Of a stretch of 64,000 nt of DNA, positions 34,092 to 43,602 are shown one piece after another. The number at the start of each line of letters is the position of its first letter. Position 1 is the stretch's first letter. The notes under the pieces are model-generated. The model saw nothing but the letters and a program-made list of their open reading frames with translations, was not told the origin of the DNA and did no database searches. Origin of the DNA: JAIQET01 sp035542575 (GTDB taxonomy: Bacteria > Acidobacteriota > Terriglobia > Terriglobales > Acidobacteriaceae). A program made the translations under genes and the position numbers. The stretch is taken from contig DATKLE010000037.1 of the NCBI GenBank assembly GCA_035542575.1, positions 1-64,000 of the forward strand, given 5' to 3'.

Positions 34092-34298
34092 ATGGCGAAG
34101 CGCATCCGCAGCCTGCGTTGCCCCACCTGCAAGAAATTGGTTAAGCGTCACGACCCGGAATTTCCTTTCTGCAGCGAGCGCTGCCGCGTGATTGACCTGG
34201 GCAAGTGGGCAAGTGGGGCCTATGTGATCTCGTCGCCGGTCAAAGATACCAGCGATGCTATCGAGGAAAGCAGACCTGGCGAGTCGCGAAAGAAGTAG
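34092..34298 (+). CDS. yacG: DNA gyrase inhibitor YacG
   Basis: YacG is a small zinc protein that binds GyrB and blocks DNA gyrase. This 68-residue copy has the zinc ligands CPTCKK and CSERCRVIDLGKW, the full family signature. A short acidic/basic tail follows. It starts 6 bp after rimO and is probably co-transcribed with it. Confidence 0.92.
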   Translation: MAKRIRSLRCPTCKKLVKRHDPEFPFCSERCRVIDLGKWASGAYVISSPVKDTSDAIEESRPGESRKK

Positions 34299-34305
34299 GG
34301 GTTGG

Positions 34306-35058
34306 ATGAGAGACCGAGAGGAAGGACACAGCGTTTCCAGGAACGATGCCCCCGACCGTAGCGCCGGCGTCCCGCCGGCTGTCGCGGGGGCGTCCCGCCC
34401 CCGCTTCGGCGAGGTGGAAATTCGCGACCGAGGCTACCTCCCCCATTGGGAGAAAGACAACGCCACCTATTTCCTTACCTTTCGCGAGGCTGGATCTCTG
34501 CCCCAATCAGTCCTTGACAGGATCGAGTCTGAGCGGCGCAGCGTCGTCCAAACCGCGAGGCAGCTCGAACGCGACCTCAGCGCTGATGAACGCCGCAAGG
34601 TGCAACAGCTTTCTACTAAGGGAATCGAAGAGTACCTCGACCGTGGCTCTGGCGTTTGCCATCTCAGGGATCCCGCGTTGGCGGATCTGGTTGCCAGCGT
34701 GCTGCTTCACTTTGACCGCAAGCGCTATCGTCTATTCGCGTGGTGCGTCATGCCGAATCATGTGCACGTCGTGTTGCGCCTCTTTCCCGGGCAAACCTTG
34801 GCGGAGGTAGTTCATTCGTGGAAATCTTTCAGCGCTAAGAGAATCAATAAAGTTCTGCGTTCGAGCGGCGCCTTCTGGCAAAAGGAATACTACGACCATC
34901 TGATCCGGGATGAGCACGAGCTCGAGCGCGCGATTCAGTACGTTGGGGGCAATCCAGCGAAGGCGGGCCTGAAGGGTTGGCGATGGGTATGGGTGTGGGG
35001 GCGGGACGCCCCCACGACAGCCGGCGGGACGCCGGCGCTACAGAACGAAAATGGCTAG
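34306..35058 (+). CDS. REP-associated tyrosine transposase (RAYT)
   Basis: This is a Y1 HUH-superfamily nuclease that acts on REP sequences as single-stranded DNA. The core begins at EIRDRGYLPHWEKDNATYFL. The HUH motif is MPNHVHVVLRL and the catalytic Tyr lies in QKEYYDHLIRDEHELERAI, with the closing YVGGNPAKAGL. The N-terminal residues 19-33 and the last 19 residues are encoded by REP elements in opposite orientation, so the gene's ends are its own repeats. ATG 34306 is the only early Met; GTG 34414, after the 5' REP, is an alternative that gives a product starting at the conserved core. It lies 7 bp after yacG. Confidence 0.88.
   Translation: MRDREEGHSVSRNDAPDRSAGVPPAVAGASRPRFGEVEIRDRGYLPHWEKDNATYFLTFREAGSLPQSVLDRIESERRSVVQTARQLERDLSADERRKVQQLSTKGIEEYLDRGSGVCHLRDPALADLVASVLLHFDRKRYRLFAWCVMPNHVHVVLRLFPGQTLAEVVHSWKSFSAKRINKVLRSSGAFWQKEYYDHLIRDEHELERAIQYVGGNPAKAGLKGWRWVWVWGRDAPTTAGGTPALQNENG
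34359..34404 (+). repeat. REP element, left flank of RAYT
   Basis: TAGCGCCGGCGTCCCGCCGGC followed by a GGGGGCGTCCCGCCCCC hairpin. Both halves are GC hairpins with GTCCCGC loops. It is inside the 5' end of the RAYT frame, and is inverted relative to the element at 34997-35041. Confidence 0.85.
34997..35041 (-). repeat. REP element, right flank of RAYT
   Basis: GGGGGCGGGACGCCCCC, then CAGCCGGCGGGACGCCGGCG and CTA, is the reverse complement of the left-flank element with few changes. It encodes the last residues before the RAYT stop. Confidence 0.85.
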
Positions 35059-35563
35059 CAAGAACGAAACTGAGGTTCCCACCCGCAAGGCCCCGGCCTG
35101 GGCCACCATTGTCGCCACTTTCTTCGGTGTGGGCCGCTTGCGCCCGGGACCTGGAACCTGGGGATCGCTGGCGACGGCCCTGCTTTGGTGGCTACTCGCC
35201 CGCTCGATCCTGCCCGCGTGGCAGCCGATGGCCGCGATCTTGCTCGCTCTGCTGGCGGTGGCCGTGGGGATTCCCGCAGCGACTCGGGTGGCTCGGGCTG
35301 CGGCGGTCAAGGACCCCCAGATGGTGGTGATTGACGAAGTCGCGGGTCAGCTCATCACTCTGATCGCCGTGCCGATATCGTGGAAATCTCTTCTGGTGGG
35401 CTTTATACTTTTTCGTGGCTTCGATATCGTTAAGCCGCCGCCGATACGCATTTTGGAGCGTCTGCCGGAAGGTGTGGGGATTGTGGTCGACGACGTGGGG
35501 GCCGGGCTTTACGCCCTGGCCGTGATGCAGGTCCTGCTGCACTTCGGTCTTCTACCACGGTAG
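35051..35563 (+). CDS. pgpA: Phosphatidylglycerophosphatase A
   Basis: PgpA removes the phosphate from phosphatidylglycerol-phosphate to give phosphatidylglycerol in the inner membrane. The 170-residue protein shows LRPGPGTWGSLA, KDPQMVVIDEVAGQLIT (acidic catalytic residues), LFRGFDIVKPPPI and GVGIVVDDVGAGLYA. Hydrophobic segments are consistent with an integral membrane protein. It overlaps the RAYT stop by 8 bp, so its original upstream context was probably rewritten by the RAYT insertion. A TIG/propeller gene follows. Confidence 0.92.
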   Translation: MASKNETEVPTRKAPAWATIVATFFGVGRLRPGPGTWGSLATALLWWLLARSILPAWQPMAAILLALLAVAVGIPAATRVARAAAVKDPQMVVIDEVAGQLITLIAVPISWKSLLVGFILFRGFDIVKPPPIRILERLPEGVGIVVDDVGAGLYALAVMQVLLHFGLLPR

Positions 35564-35592
35564 TTTCGCGGGATGCGCAAGGAACTAAGGCA

Positions 35593-36651
35593 ATGGGAAT
35601 CTCCGACCGTCTGCTGGACAAGAAGAACGTCAACGGGAAGCCGCACATCGACGCAGTGCATCCGAGTGCTGCCCTGCCCGGCGGCGAGGTGCGGATCGTC
35701 GGCAGCGGTTTGCGTCCCCTGGATTTGCGCCGTCCGCGGGTGCGTTTTGGCGAAGTGGATGGGGCGGTGGTCATCAGCTCCGACGACTTTCTGGTCGCCC
35801 GGGTTCCTCCGGGGGCCTCCTCCGGCCCGGTCGTGGTCTCCACCAACGGCCACGCCAGCAACCCGCACCAAATGAACGTTGCCGTTGCGATTGCGGAAAA
35901 CCTTCATCCCGTCACCAATCCCGCATTGGACGCGGAAGGGAACATCTACGCGACCTTCTCCGGGTCCCGCGGACAAAAGGTCCCGGTCGCGATTTTCAAG
36001 ATCGACACCAATTACAACGTCAAGCCATTTCTCTCCGACATGATGAATCCCACTGCGATTGCGTTCGACCGTGCCGGACAAATGTATGTTTCCTCGCGCT
36101 TTGACGGCACGGTGTACCGCGCCGCGCCCAATGGGACCATGTCGTCGTACGCCGAGGGTATGGGTATTGCGACCGGAATTGCGTTCGATCGGGAGGAAAA
36201 CCTGTATGTGGGCGATCGTAGCGGTACGGTCTTCAAGATCGCCCGCGACCGCCAGATTTTTGTGTTCGCCACGCTGGAGCCCAGTGTCTCCGCCTATCAC
36301 CTGGCTTTCGGCCCGCGCGGAGACCTGTTCGTGACCGGACCCACGACCTCCAGCTTCGATTGCGTTTACAAGATTGACCCGCACGGCACGGTTTCAACTT
36401 TTTACCGCGGCCTGGGACGGCCTCAAGGTCTGGCATTTGATGTGACTGGCAACCTTTACGTGGCGGCTTCGCTTTCCGGCAAACGCGGCATTGTGAAAAT
36501 CACGCCGGAAGGCCAGGCATCGTTGGAAGTGGCCGGCCCAAGCCTGGTTGGGCTTGCGTTCGCCCCGGGCCGCTCTGCCGTGCTGGCCACCACTACCGGC
36601 GTCTATCATCTTTCCTGGGACATCCAGGGGCTGTCGCTACTGGCGGAATGA
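35593..36651 (+). CDS. IPT/TIG plus NHL/SMP-30-like beta-propeller protein
   Basis: This is a 352-residue protein. An IPT/TIG Ig-like domain (about 18-98, with VHPSAALPGGEVRIVGSGL) is followed by a six-bladed propeller built from repeats such as NPTAIAFDRAGQMYVSSR, GIATGIAFDREENLYVGDR and RPQGLAFDVTGNLYVAAS. No signal peptide is evident. Such propellers bind ligands or act as lactonases, but I see no metal-site signature, so the function is unknown. It lies 29 bp after pgpA. Confidence 0.8.
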   Translation: MGISDRLLDKKNVNGKPHIDAVHPSAALPGGEVRIVGSGLRPLDLRRPRVRFGEVDGAVVISSDDFLVARVPPGASSGPVVVSTNGHASNPHQMNVAVAIAENLHPVTNPALDAEGNIYATFSGSRGQKVPVAIFKIDTNYNVKPFLSDMMNPTAIAFDRAGQMYVSSRFDGTVYRAAPNGTMSSYAEGMGIATGIAFDREENLYVGDRSGTVFKIARDRQIFVFATLEPSVSAYHLAFGPRGDLFVTGPTTSSFDCVYKIDPHGTVSTFYRGLGRPQGLAFDVTGNLYVAASLSGKRGIVKITPEGQASLEVAGPSLVGLAFAPGRSAVLATTTGVYHLSWDIQGLSLLAE

Positions 36652-36698
36652 GCCCCATCCTTCCGGGTCCTCCGCGGTTTTGATTTACACTGCTATCC

Positions 36699-37943
36699 GT
36701 GAACGCCGAGATCATCGCCATCGGCTCGGAGCTGCTGACTCCTTACCGCCAGGACACGAATTCCCTTTACCTGACGGAAAAGCTTAACCAGCTTGGCGTG
36801 GAAGTGATCTTCAAGACGGTCGTCGGAGACAAACGTGAGCACTTGACCGCAGCCGCCAACCAGGCCTTGTCCCGCGCCGAGATTGTCATCTTCATGGGTG
36901 GATTGGGGCCGACGACGGACGACCTGACCCGGGAGGCGGTGGCGGACGCGCTGGGACTGGAACTCCGCCGAGATCCCGAGATCCTCGCCACCATCGCGCG
37001 GCGCTTTGCCTCGCGCAACTTCAAGATGACCCCGAACAATGCGCAGCAGGCTGACGTGATCGCGGGGGCGACCGTGCTCCCCAACGCCACCGGCACCGCT
37101 CCCGGACAGTGGATCAGCGGAAAATACGATGGCCGGGAAAGAATCATATTGCTGCTGCCGGGGCCGCCCCACGAACTGAAGGCGGTGTTTGCCGAGCAAT
37201 GCGTGGAGCGGTTGCGGGCCAAATTGCCTCAGCAGTTCATCGCCACGCGTGAGTTGAAGGTTGCCATGGTGGGGGAATCGGCGTGCGATGCGCGGGTGGC
37301 GCCGATTTACAAACGATATACGGACGTCCAGACTACGATTCTCGCGGGGGCGGGAGAAGTCCAACTCCATCTCAGGGCTTGTGCTGGCTCGCTTGAGGCT
37401 GCGCAGCAGCGGGTTGATGAACTGGCGGGAAAGCTGGAGGAGGAATTAGGAGACGCGGTTTTCTCCGACAACGGAGACTCCATGGAGCAGATCGTCGGCT
37501 ACTACCTGCAGATGCGCAACGCCACTTTGGCAGTGGCGGAGTCATGCACCGGCGGTCTGCTGGCCGAACGAATCACTTCCGTGAGCGGCAGCTCGCGGTA
37601 TTTTCTCGGCGGCGCCGTCGCCTACTCCAACGAACTGAAGACCGCATTTGCGGATGTGCCCGCCGATCTGATCGCAAAGCACGGCGCGGTGAGCCGCGAG
37701 GTCGCTGCGGCTCTTGCCGAAGGCATCCGCAAGCGCTGCGCTGCGACCTATGGCCTGGGTGTCACTGGGGTTGCCGGGCCGACCGGGGGAACTCCGGAAA
37801 AGCCGGTGGGATTGGTCTTTCATGGCCTGGCCAGCGACCGTGGGACCGAAGTGGTGGAACGCAGTTTTCCCGGCGACCGCAAGCGCGTACGCTGGTTCGC
37901 CAGTCAACAGGCGCTGGACATGCTGAGAAGGAAATTGCTGTGA
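36699..37943 (+). CDS. cinA: CinA-family protein (nicotinamide-nucleotide amidase)
   Basis: CinA combines an N-terminal molybdopterin-binding/COG1058 domain (pyrophosphatase in some relatives) and a C-terminal PncC domain that deamidates nicotinamide mononucleotide. The 414-residue protein shows IIAIGSELLTPYRQDTNS, FMGGLGPTTDDLTREAVADA, LLPGPPHELKAV and, in the C-terminal half, VAESCTGGLLAERITSVSGS, GAVAYSNELK and GVTGVAGPTGGTPEKPVG. The start is GTG 36699. A repeat cluster separates it from thpR. Confidence 0.93.
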   Translation: MNAEIIAIGSELLTPYRQDTNSLYLTEKLNQLGVEVIFKTVVGDKREHLTAAANQALSRAEIVIFMGGLGPTTDDLTREAVADALGLELRRDPEILATIARRFASRNFKMTPNNAQQADVIAGATVLPNATGTAPGQWISGKYDGRERIILLLPGPPHELKAVFAEQCVERLRAKLPQQFIATRELKVAMVGESACDARVAPIYKRYTDVQTTILAGAGEVQLHLRACAGSLEAAQQRVDELAGKLEEELGDAVFSDNGDSMEQIVGYYLQMRNATLAVAESCTGGLLAERITSVSGSSRYFLGGAVAYSNELKTAFADVPADLIAKHGAVSREVAAALAEGIRKRCAATYGLGVTGVAGPTGGTPEKPVGLVFHGLASDRGTEVVERSFPGDRKRVRWFASQQALDMLRRKLL

Positions 37944-37950
37944 GCGCCAC

Positions 37951-38027
37951 GTGAGTACCGAGTTGCGAGTACCGAGCACAACCCTTTGGGCTCCAGATTC
38001 TTCTCGGTACTCGGTACTGGATACTGA
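37951..38027. repeat. 'GAGTACCGAG' inverted-repeat cluster
   Basis: Two GAGTACCGAG units (37952-37976) face two CTCGGTACT units (38003-38017), forming a long imperfect hairpin between cinA and thpR. A matching TCAGTACTCGGTACT piece occurs at 6013-6027 downstream of a pseudopilin gene. Confidence 0.6.
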
Positions 38028-38615
38028 ATGCGAATCTTTGTCGCTCTCGACATTGACGATGCCATCCGCGAGCGCATCCGCCTGTTCATCGACGGTGTCA
38101 GCGGGTTTGCGCCGGATGCGCGCTGGGTGCGCGCGGAGTCGCTGCACATCACTCTGAAGTTCATCGGTGAAAAACCGACCGACGCGGTCGAACAAATCAA
38201 GCAGGCGCTTGCCGGCATTCGGGCGGAGACCATCGCAATGAGTTTCCGTGGTTACGGTTTTTTCCCAACGGTGAAGGCTGCACGCGTGTTCTGGGTCGGC
38301 ATAGAGTCAGGGCCGCCGCTGGCCAGCCTTGCCAGGGCAGTCGACGACGCCACGGGTTCGCTTGGTATTCCCAAGGAAGATCGCCCTTTCAGCGCGCATC
38401 TGACGTTGGCCCGGGGCGGCGGGGGCTCAGGGGCCCCTCGCTGGCAGAAAGGCGACGGAGCAAACAGGAGCTTTCAGCGTCTGCAGGAGAAATTGGCCGC
38501 TTTGCCCATGCCCGAGTTTGGTACCATGACCGCCCGCGAGTTTTTCCTGTACGAGAGTAAGCTGGGGAGAGGCGGCTCACAGTACACAAAGATCGCGCGG
38601 TTCGCACTGGTATAG
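38028..38615 (+). CDS. thpR: RNA 2',3'-cyclic phosphodiesterase (LigT-like)
   Basis: This 2H-family phosphodiesterase opens 2',3'-cyclic phosphates on RNA ends. The two catalytic HxT motifs are HITLKFIG and HLTLARG. It starts RIFVALDIDDAIRERI as relatives do and ends with FFLYESKLGRGGSQYTKI. The 195-residue length is normal. Gly-rich residues after the second motif (GGGGSGAPRW) look like a small local expansion. It lies between cinA and plsY. Confidence 0.92.
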   Translation: MRIFVALDIDDAIRERIRLFIDGVSGFAPDARWVRAESLHITLKFIGEKPTDAVEQIKQALAGIRAETIAMSFRGYGFFPTVKAARVFWVGIESGPPLASLARAVDDATGSLGIPKEDRPFSAHLTLARGGGGSGAPRWQKGDGANRSFQRLQEKLAALPMPEFGTMTAREFFLYESKLGRGGSQYTKIARFALV

Positions 38616-38730
38616 CTTGTTCTGGGCGGTTGGCACAGACGGCGGGGAGGGAGCGCTTACGGGACAGGCGGGCGAGCCGGCCCTGAGCGGAGTCGAAGGA
38701 CCGAAGCTACCAGAACGGGCTACAACGCAC

Positions 38731-39359
<629 letters not shown>

Positions 39360-39363
<4 letters not shown>

Positions 39364-40376
39364 GCAGGATTGCCGTCATCGGGGCGGGCGCCTGGGGAAC
39401 CGGGCTCTCCGTCGTTTTGGGACGCAAGGGAGCCCATCACGTGCGTCTGTGGGCGTACGAAAAGGAAGTGCGCGAGTCGATTGCTGCCCGCCATGTCAAC
39501 GACCTTTTTCTCCCCGACCAGGCTATCCCGGAGTGCGTTCTCCCCACCGGCAGCCTGCAAGAAGCGCTGCAGGGCGCCGAGATCGTGGTCAGCGTCATGC
39601 CTTCGCAACATTGCCGCCGCCTCTTCGAGGAGATGCGCGGGGATCTGAAGCCGGACATGCTGTTCGTGAGCGCCACCAAGGGCCTGGAAGAAGCCACCCT
39701 GCTCCGCATGAGCGAGGTTATCTGCGTAGTGGTCAATTCTGCCGCGGGTTTCAGGCCGCGCATTGGCGCACTCAGCGGACCATCCTTCGCAAAGGAAGTC
39801 GCGCGTGGAGATCCGACCGCGATCACGATCGCATCCCAGGATGCCGATCTGGCAGAGATTGTCCAGCGCGAATTCAGCGATCCGCGCTTCCGCGTCTACA
39901 CCAACGACGATGTCGCGGGAGTGGAACTGGGGGGCGCGCTGAAGAACGTGGTCGCGATCGCCGCCGGAGTTTGCGACGGCCTTGGGCTGGGCCACAATTC
40001 CGTAGCTGCTCTGATTACGCGGGGCCTGGCCGAAATCACCCGCCTGGTGGTGGCTTGCGGCGGACACCAGCAAACCATGTCGGGACTGGCGGGCCTGGGG
40101 GATCTGGTGCTCACCTGTACCGGCGGATTGTCACGCAACCGCAGCGTCGGCGTGGAACTGGGGCGTGGCCGCAAACTCCCGGACATCATAGCCGGCATGC
40201 ACGGCATGGTGGCCGAGGGAGTGTTCACCACGCATGCCGCGGTTGGCCTCGCCCGCGCCCGTGGCGTGGAAATGCCCATCAGCGAGCAGATGCATGCCAT
40301 CCTGCACGACGGCAAGTCTCCCCGCGAGGCCATCCACGAACTGATGACACGCAGCACGAAGAGCGAGATCTCCTAA
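39360..40376 (+). CDS. gpsA: Glycerol-3-phosphate dehydrogenase [NAD(P)+]
   Basis: GpsA makes sn-glycerol-3-phosphate from dihydroxyacetone phosphate and so supplies PlsY, with which it overlaps. The 338-residue protein begins at TTG 39360 (GTG 39348 is an alternative). It shows the Rossmann motif IAVIGAGAWGTGLS, the DHAP-binding ATKGLEEATL, LSGPSFAKEVARGDPTA, GGALKNVVAIAAGVCDGLGL (catalytic Lys) and GLAGLGDLVLTCTG. The plsY-gpsA pair forms a logical phospholipid operon. Confidence 0.95.
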
Positions 40377-40517
40377 AGCTCACAGGGCCTTCTCTTACCT
40401 GCCAAACCGCACCCAAAGGCACACCTCGCGGAGTACTTTCGTAACGGATTCGGCCAGCGATCCCAACGTCTTCCCACCCGCATTCAAAGTAGAATTTTAG
40501 GGATAACTGGGCCGCCG

Positions 40518-42380
40518 GTGCGGGGCGGCTTTGGGGCTACTTTGTCGCTGAAACTACCGATCCCATCGCGCATTCCGATTCTGTACGTCATCCTCAGTGT
40601 GCTGGTAGTCATCAGCGTGGTGCCGATGTATTTCTACTCGGCGCAGGTGCAAGCCATCAACCGCGACCGCCTGATCACCAATGAAAGGCTGCTGCAAAAC
40701 ACGGTCACGCGCTCGCTGGCCGATGACATTTCGCAACACCAGACAACACTGCGCTTGATGCTGACCAACCTGTCCTCGGCGCTGCAGGTGGCGAGCGGGG
40801 GGGACATCAGCTCCGAGCACGTGGAGGCGCCGGAGTTGCGCGCCCTGCTGGAGAATTTTGTTTCCTCCTCCGATGACCTGGCGTATGCCACGCTGCTGAA
40901 CTCGGAAGCTAAGGGAATCTCGGCCGGGCGCATTGCGCCTGACGCGTTTCTGCAGCGTGAACTGGAGCGCGCCTACGCAGCAGCCCGCGAAGGCAGGGTC
41001 TACAACGGACAGGCGCTGGTGGTGGGCAGCGGCAAATCGGCCCGCACCGTGATGCTAGTAAGCGCGCCGGTGATCTACGGCGGACGATTTCTGGGCATGA
41101 TCGGGTCGGTCGAGGACTTGCAGTTCCTGATTCGCCGCCTGCAGGAGGTGAATCGCGGCGGCCTCACTCCCTATGTCGTGGACAGCGAGGGCCGGTTGGT
41201 CGCTGGGGCCACTCCCGACTACGCCACCGGGCAGGACATGACCAACTTCGAGATTGTGCGTAACTTTGTGGAGGAAGGCAGCAAAGCGCAACTCGCCGCT
41301 ACGCGGGAATTTACCATTGTTGACGGCAAAACCAGCACCAAGATGCTGGGCACCTACAGTCCGGTGGTGAACCTGGACTGGGCGGTGGTGGTGCAGAAGC
41401 CGCGCGATGAGGCCTACCGCGCGGTCTACGAAATGCAGCGCAGCGCTCGAATCCTGGCGGTGATGGCAGTCCTGCTCAGCATGGGAATCAGCTTCTACGC
41501 CGCTCGCCGGATCACAAATCCACTGGAAGTTCTGACCGAATCCAGCCGCGCCATTGCCCGTGGCGACTTCTCCCAACGCGTAAAACTACGGAGCCGCACC
41601 GAAATCGGGGAACTGGCAGTCACCTTCAACACCATGTCGGAGGAGCTGGAGCAGTTCGTCTTCGACCTGAAGCGAGCTGCCAAAGAAAACCGCGAACTGT
41701 TCATGGCCTCCATTCAGATGCTGGCCGGAGCGGTCGACGAAAAAGACCCCTACACGCGAGGCCACTCCGACCGCGTGACCCGCTACTCGGTCTTGATCGC
41801 CCGGGAAATGGGCATGAAACCAGACTTCATCGAAACCGTCCGCATTTCTGCCCAACTGCACGACGTGGGCAAAATCGGCATTGAGGATCGAATCCTCAAG
41901 AAGCCGGGCGCGCTGACCCCGGAAGAGTTCGAGATCATGAAGACCCATACCACCAAGGGCGCCAATATTCTGCGTCCGGTGCCGCAATTGAAAGACATGA
42001 TTCCGGGGATCGAGCTGCACCACGAGTCGCTTGATGGCCGCGGGTATCCGCACGGTCTCAAGGGGGATGAAATTCCGCTGTTGCCCCGCATCATTGCCGT
42101 GGCCGATACCTTTGACGCCCTCACCACCAACCGGCCCTACCAGCAAGCGCACGAGGTGAACGAGGCCTTGCGCATCATTCACTCGCTTTCCGGCAAGCGG
42201 CTGGATCCGGTTCCCGTCTTCGCTTTGAATGCCGTATACCAGCGGGGCGAAATCCGGATCCAACGTGCGGGAATGGGAGTTGCACCCGCGCCCCCCGCTC
42301 CGGTAGCGCCAGCCGTGGCAAAACCGGCGGTCGTCGAACGCGCCGCCAGCGCCGCTGCGGCCGAACCCGGAGTGTTCTAA
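40518..42380 (+). CDS. Membrane cache-HAMP-HD-GYP sensor (cyclic-di-GMP phosphodiesterase-like)
   Basis: This 620-residue sensor has a membrane helix (about 18-40), a periplasmic double-cache-like domain (about 45-310), a second helix (about 312-332), a HAMP segment (RRITNPLEVLTESSRAIARG) and an HD-GYP domain. The HD residues are in SAQLHDVGKIGIED, with HTTKGANIL, ELHHESLDGRGYPHGLKGDE (GYP motif present) and ADTFDALTTNRPY. It should hydrolyse c-di-GMP. The tail is Ala/Pro-rich. The start is GTG 40518. A target for the c-di-GMP signal could be the PilZ protein at 51069. Confidence 0.9.
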   Translation: MRGGFGATLSLKLPIPSRIPILYVILSVLVVISVVPMYFYSAQVQAINRDRLITNERLLQNTVTRSLADDISQHQTTLRLMLTNLSSALQVASGGDISSEHVEAPELRALLENFVSSSDDLAYATLLNSEAKGISAGRIAPDAFLQRELERAYAAAREGRVYNGQALVVGSGKSARTVMLVSAPVIYGGRFLGMIGSVEDLQFLIRRLQEVNRGGLTPYVVDSEGRLVAGATPDYATGQDMTNFEIVRNFVEEGSKAQLAATREFTIVDGKTSTKMLGTYSPVVNLDWAVVVQKPRDEAYRAVYEMQRSARILAVMAVLLSMGISFYAARRITNPLEVLTESSRAIARGDFSQRVKLRSRTEIGELAVTFNTMSEELEQFVFDLKRAAKENRELFMASIQMLAGAVDEKDPYTRGHSDRVTRYSVLIAREMGMKPDFIETVRISAQLHDVGKIGIEDRILKKPGALTPEEFEIMKTHTTKGANILRPVPQLKDMIPGIELHHESLDGRGYPHGLKGDEIPLLPRIIAVADTFDALTTNRPYQQAHEVNEALRIIHSLSGKRLDPVPVFALNAVYQRGEIRIQRAGMGVAPAPPAPVAPAVAKPAVVERAASAAAAEPGVF

Positions 42381-42468
42381 GTTCCCGGGATCCTTCCACG
42401 AGAAACCCTTCCTTACCCGGGCCAAGAACCCGCAACTCCGACCGCTATAATGAAGAGTTGGCGTCCCC

Positions 42469-43425
42469 ATGATTCAAACCCTGTTCGGCAGTCTGGATGA
42501 GGAGCAGAGACCGAGCTTCCTCGAGCGCATGAAAGAGGCGGTCACGCGCACGCGCGAAAATCTGAGCGAGCGCATCGAAGAAGCCGTCTCCTTCAGCAAG
42601 CAAATCGATCGCGCCACCCTGGACGACCTGGAAGCTACGCTCATCGGCGCCGACCTCGGCACCACCACGACCCATGAGGTTCTGGACAAGCTGCGCGAAA
42701 AGGCCGATCGTAAGCAGATCAAAGACGTGGCGGAGCTGAAGCGCTTGCTGAAAGAAGAGCTGCTGGCAATCCTCACTGCCGCTAATACCCAGCCGGTGCA
42801 GAAGGTAGATGGCACACCCGAGGTCATTCTGGTGGTCGGGGTGAATGGCACCGGCAAGACCACTACTATCGGCAAGCTGGCCCAGGTGTTCCGCTCCGGC
42901 GGCAAGACCGTGCTGCTGTGCGCGGCCGATACTTTCCGCGCGGCGGCCATTGAGCAGTTGGACATCTGGGGCCAGCGGACCGGGACGGAAGTCATCAAGA
43001 CCAAGCCCGGTGGCGACCCGGCCGCGGTACTCTACGATGCGCTGCAGGCGGCCTCGGCCCGCCACACCGATTACGTCATCGTGGACACGGCTGGACGCCT
43101 GCACACCAAGACCAACCTGATGGCGGAATTGGAGAAGATGCGGCGCACCGCGCAGCGCATTATTCCCGGGGCGCCTCACGAAACACTGCTGGTGATGGAC
43201 GCCACTACCGGGCAGAACGGGTTACAGCAGGCACGGTTGTTCACCCAGTCGGCGGGAGTGAGTGGAATTGTTCTGACAAAGCTCGATGGCACCGCAAAAG
43301 GCGGAGTGGTGGTCGCCATCTCCCGCGAACTGGGTGTGCCCGTGCGCTACGTAGGTGTGGGCGAGAAAGCTGGGGACCTGCTGCCCTTCGATCCTCACGA
43401 GTTCGTGGATTCGCTCTTTGCCTGA
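42469..43425 (+). CDS. ftsY: Signal recognition particle receptor FtsY
   Basis: FtsY is the membrane-associated GTPase that docks the SRP at the translocon. The 318-residue protein lacks a long acidic A domain; after a short N-domain (about 10-100) the G-domain shows GVNGTGKTTTIGKLA, DTFRAAAIEQL, DTAGRLHT, LDGTAKGG and VGVGEKAGDLLPFDP. The start is ATG 42469, and a TATAAT lies at 42446. The SRP RNA gene is about 13 kb upstream in the window. Confidence 0.95.
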   Translation: MIQTLFGSLDEEQRPSFLERMKEAVTRTRENLSERIEEAVSFSKQIDRATLDDLEATLIGADLGTTTTHEVLDKLREKADRKQIKDVAELKRLLKEELLAILTAANTQPVQKVDGTPEVILVVGVNGTGKTTTIGKLAQVFRSGGKTVLLCAADTFRAAAIEQLDIWGQRTGTEVIKTKPGGDPAAVLYDALQAASARHTDYVIVDTAGRLHTKTNLMAELEKMRRTAQRIIPGAPHETLLVMDATTGQNGLQQARLFTQSAGVSGIVLTKLDGTAKGGVVVAISRELGVPVRYVGVGEKAGDLLPFDPHEFVDSLFA

Positions 43426-43431
43426 GAACCC

Positions 43432-43592
43432 TTTTCACCACAGAGGCACGGAGACACAGAGAAAGCCATTCTTCAAGTAACACTTTAAACTTGGCATACG
43501 CCGCCCCAAGTCGGCATCTTTGTGCCGTGGCCTTCTTGGCCTCCATTTGGCGCTATTGCGGTTCTCCGTGTCTCCGTGACTCCGTGGTGAAA
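43432..43592. repeat. MITE-like repeat with long terminal inverted repeats, copy 2
   Basis: TTTTCACCACAGAGGCACGGAG at the left and TCTCCGTGACTCCGTGGTGAAA at the right are inverted repeats matching the copy at 19590-19706. The core of about 100 bp differs. It fills the ftsY-ribD gap, and no FMN riboswitch is seen there. Confidence 0.65.
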
Positions 43593-43602
43593 TAATGCTG
43601 CC

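Noticed and set aside
38617..38730. Longer PlsY N-terminus
   Set aside because: The upstream codons lie in repeat-like sequence; PlsY proteins begin close to the first membrane helix.
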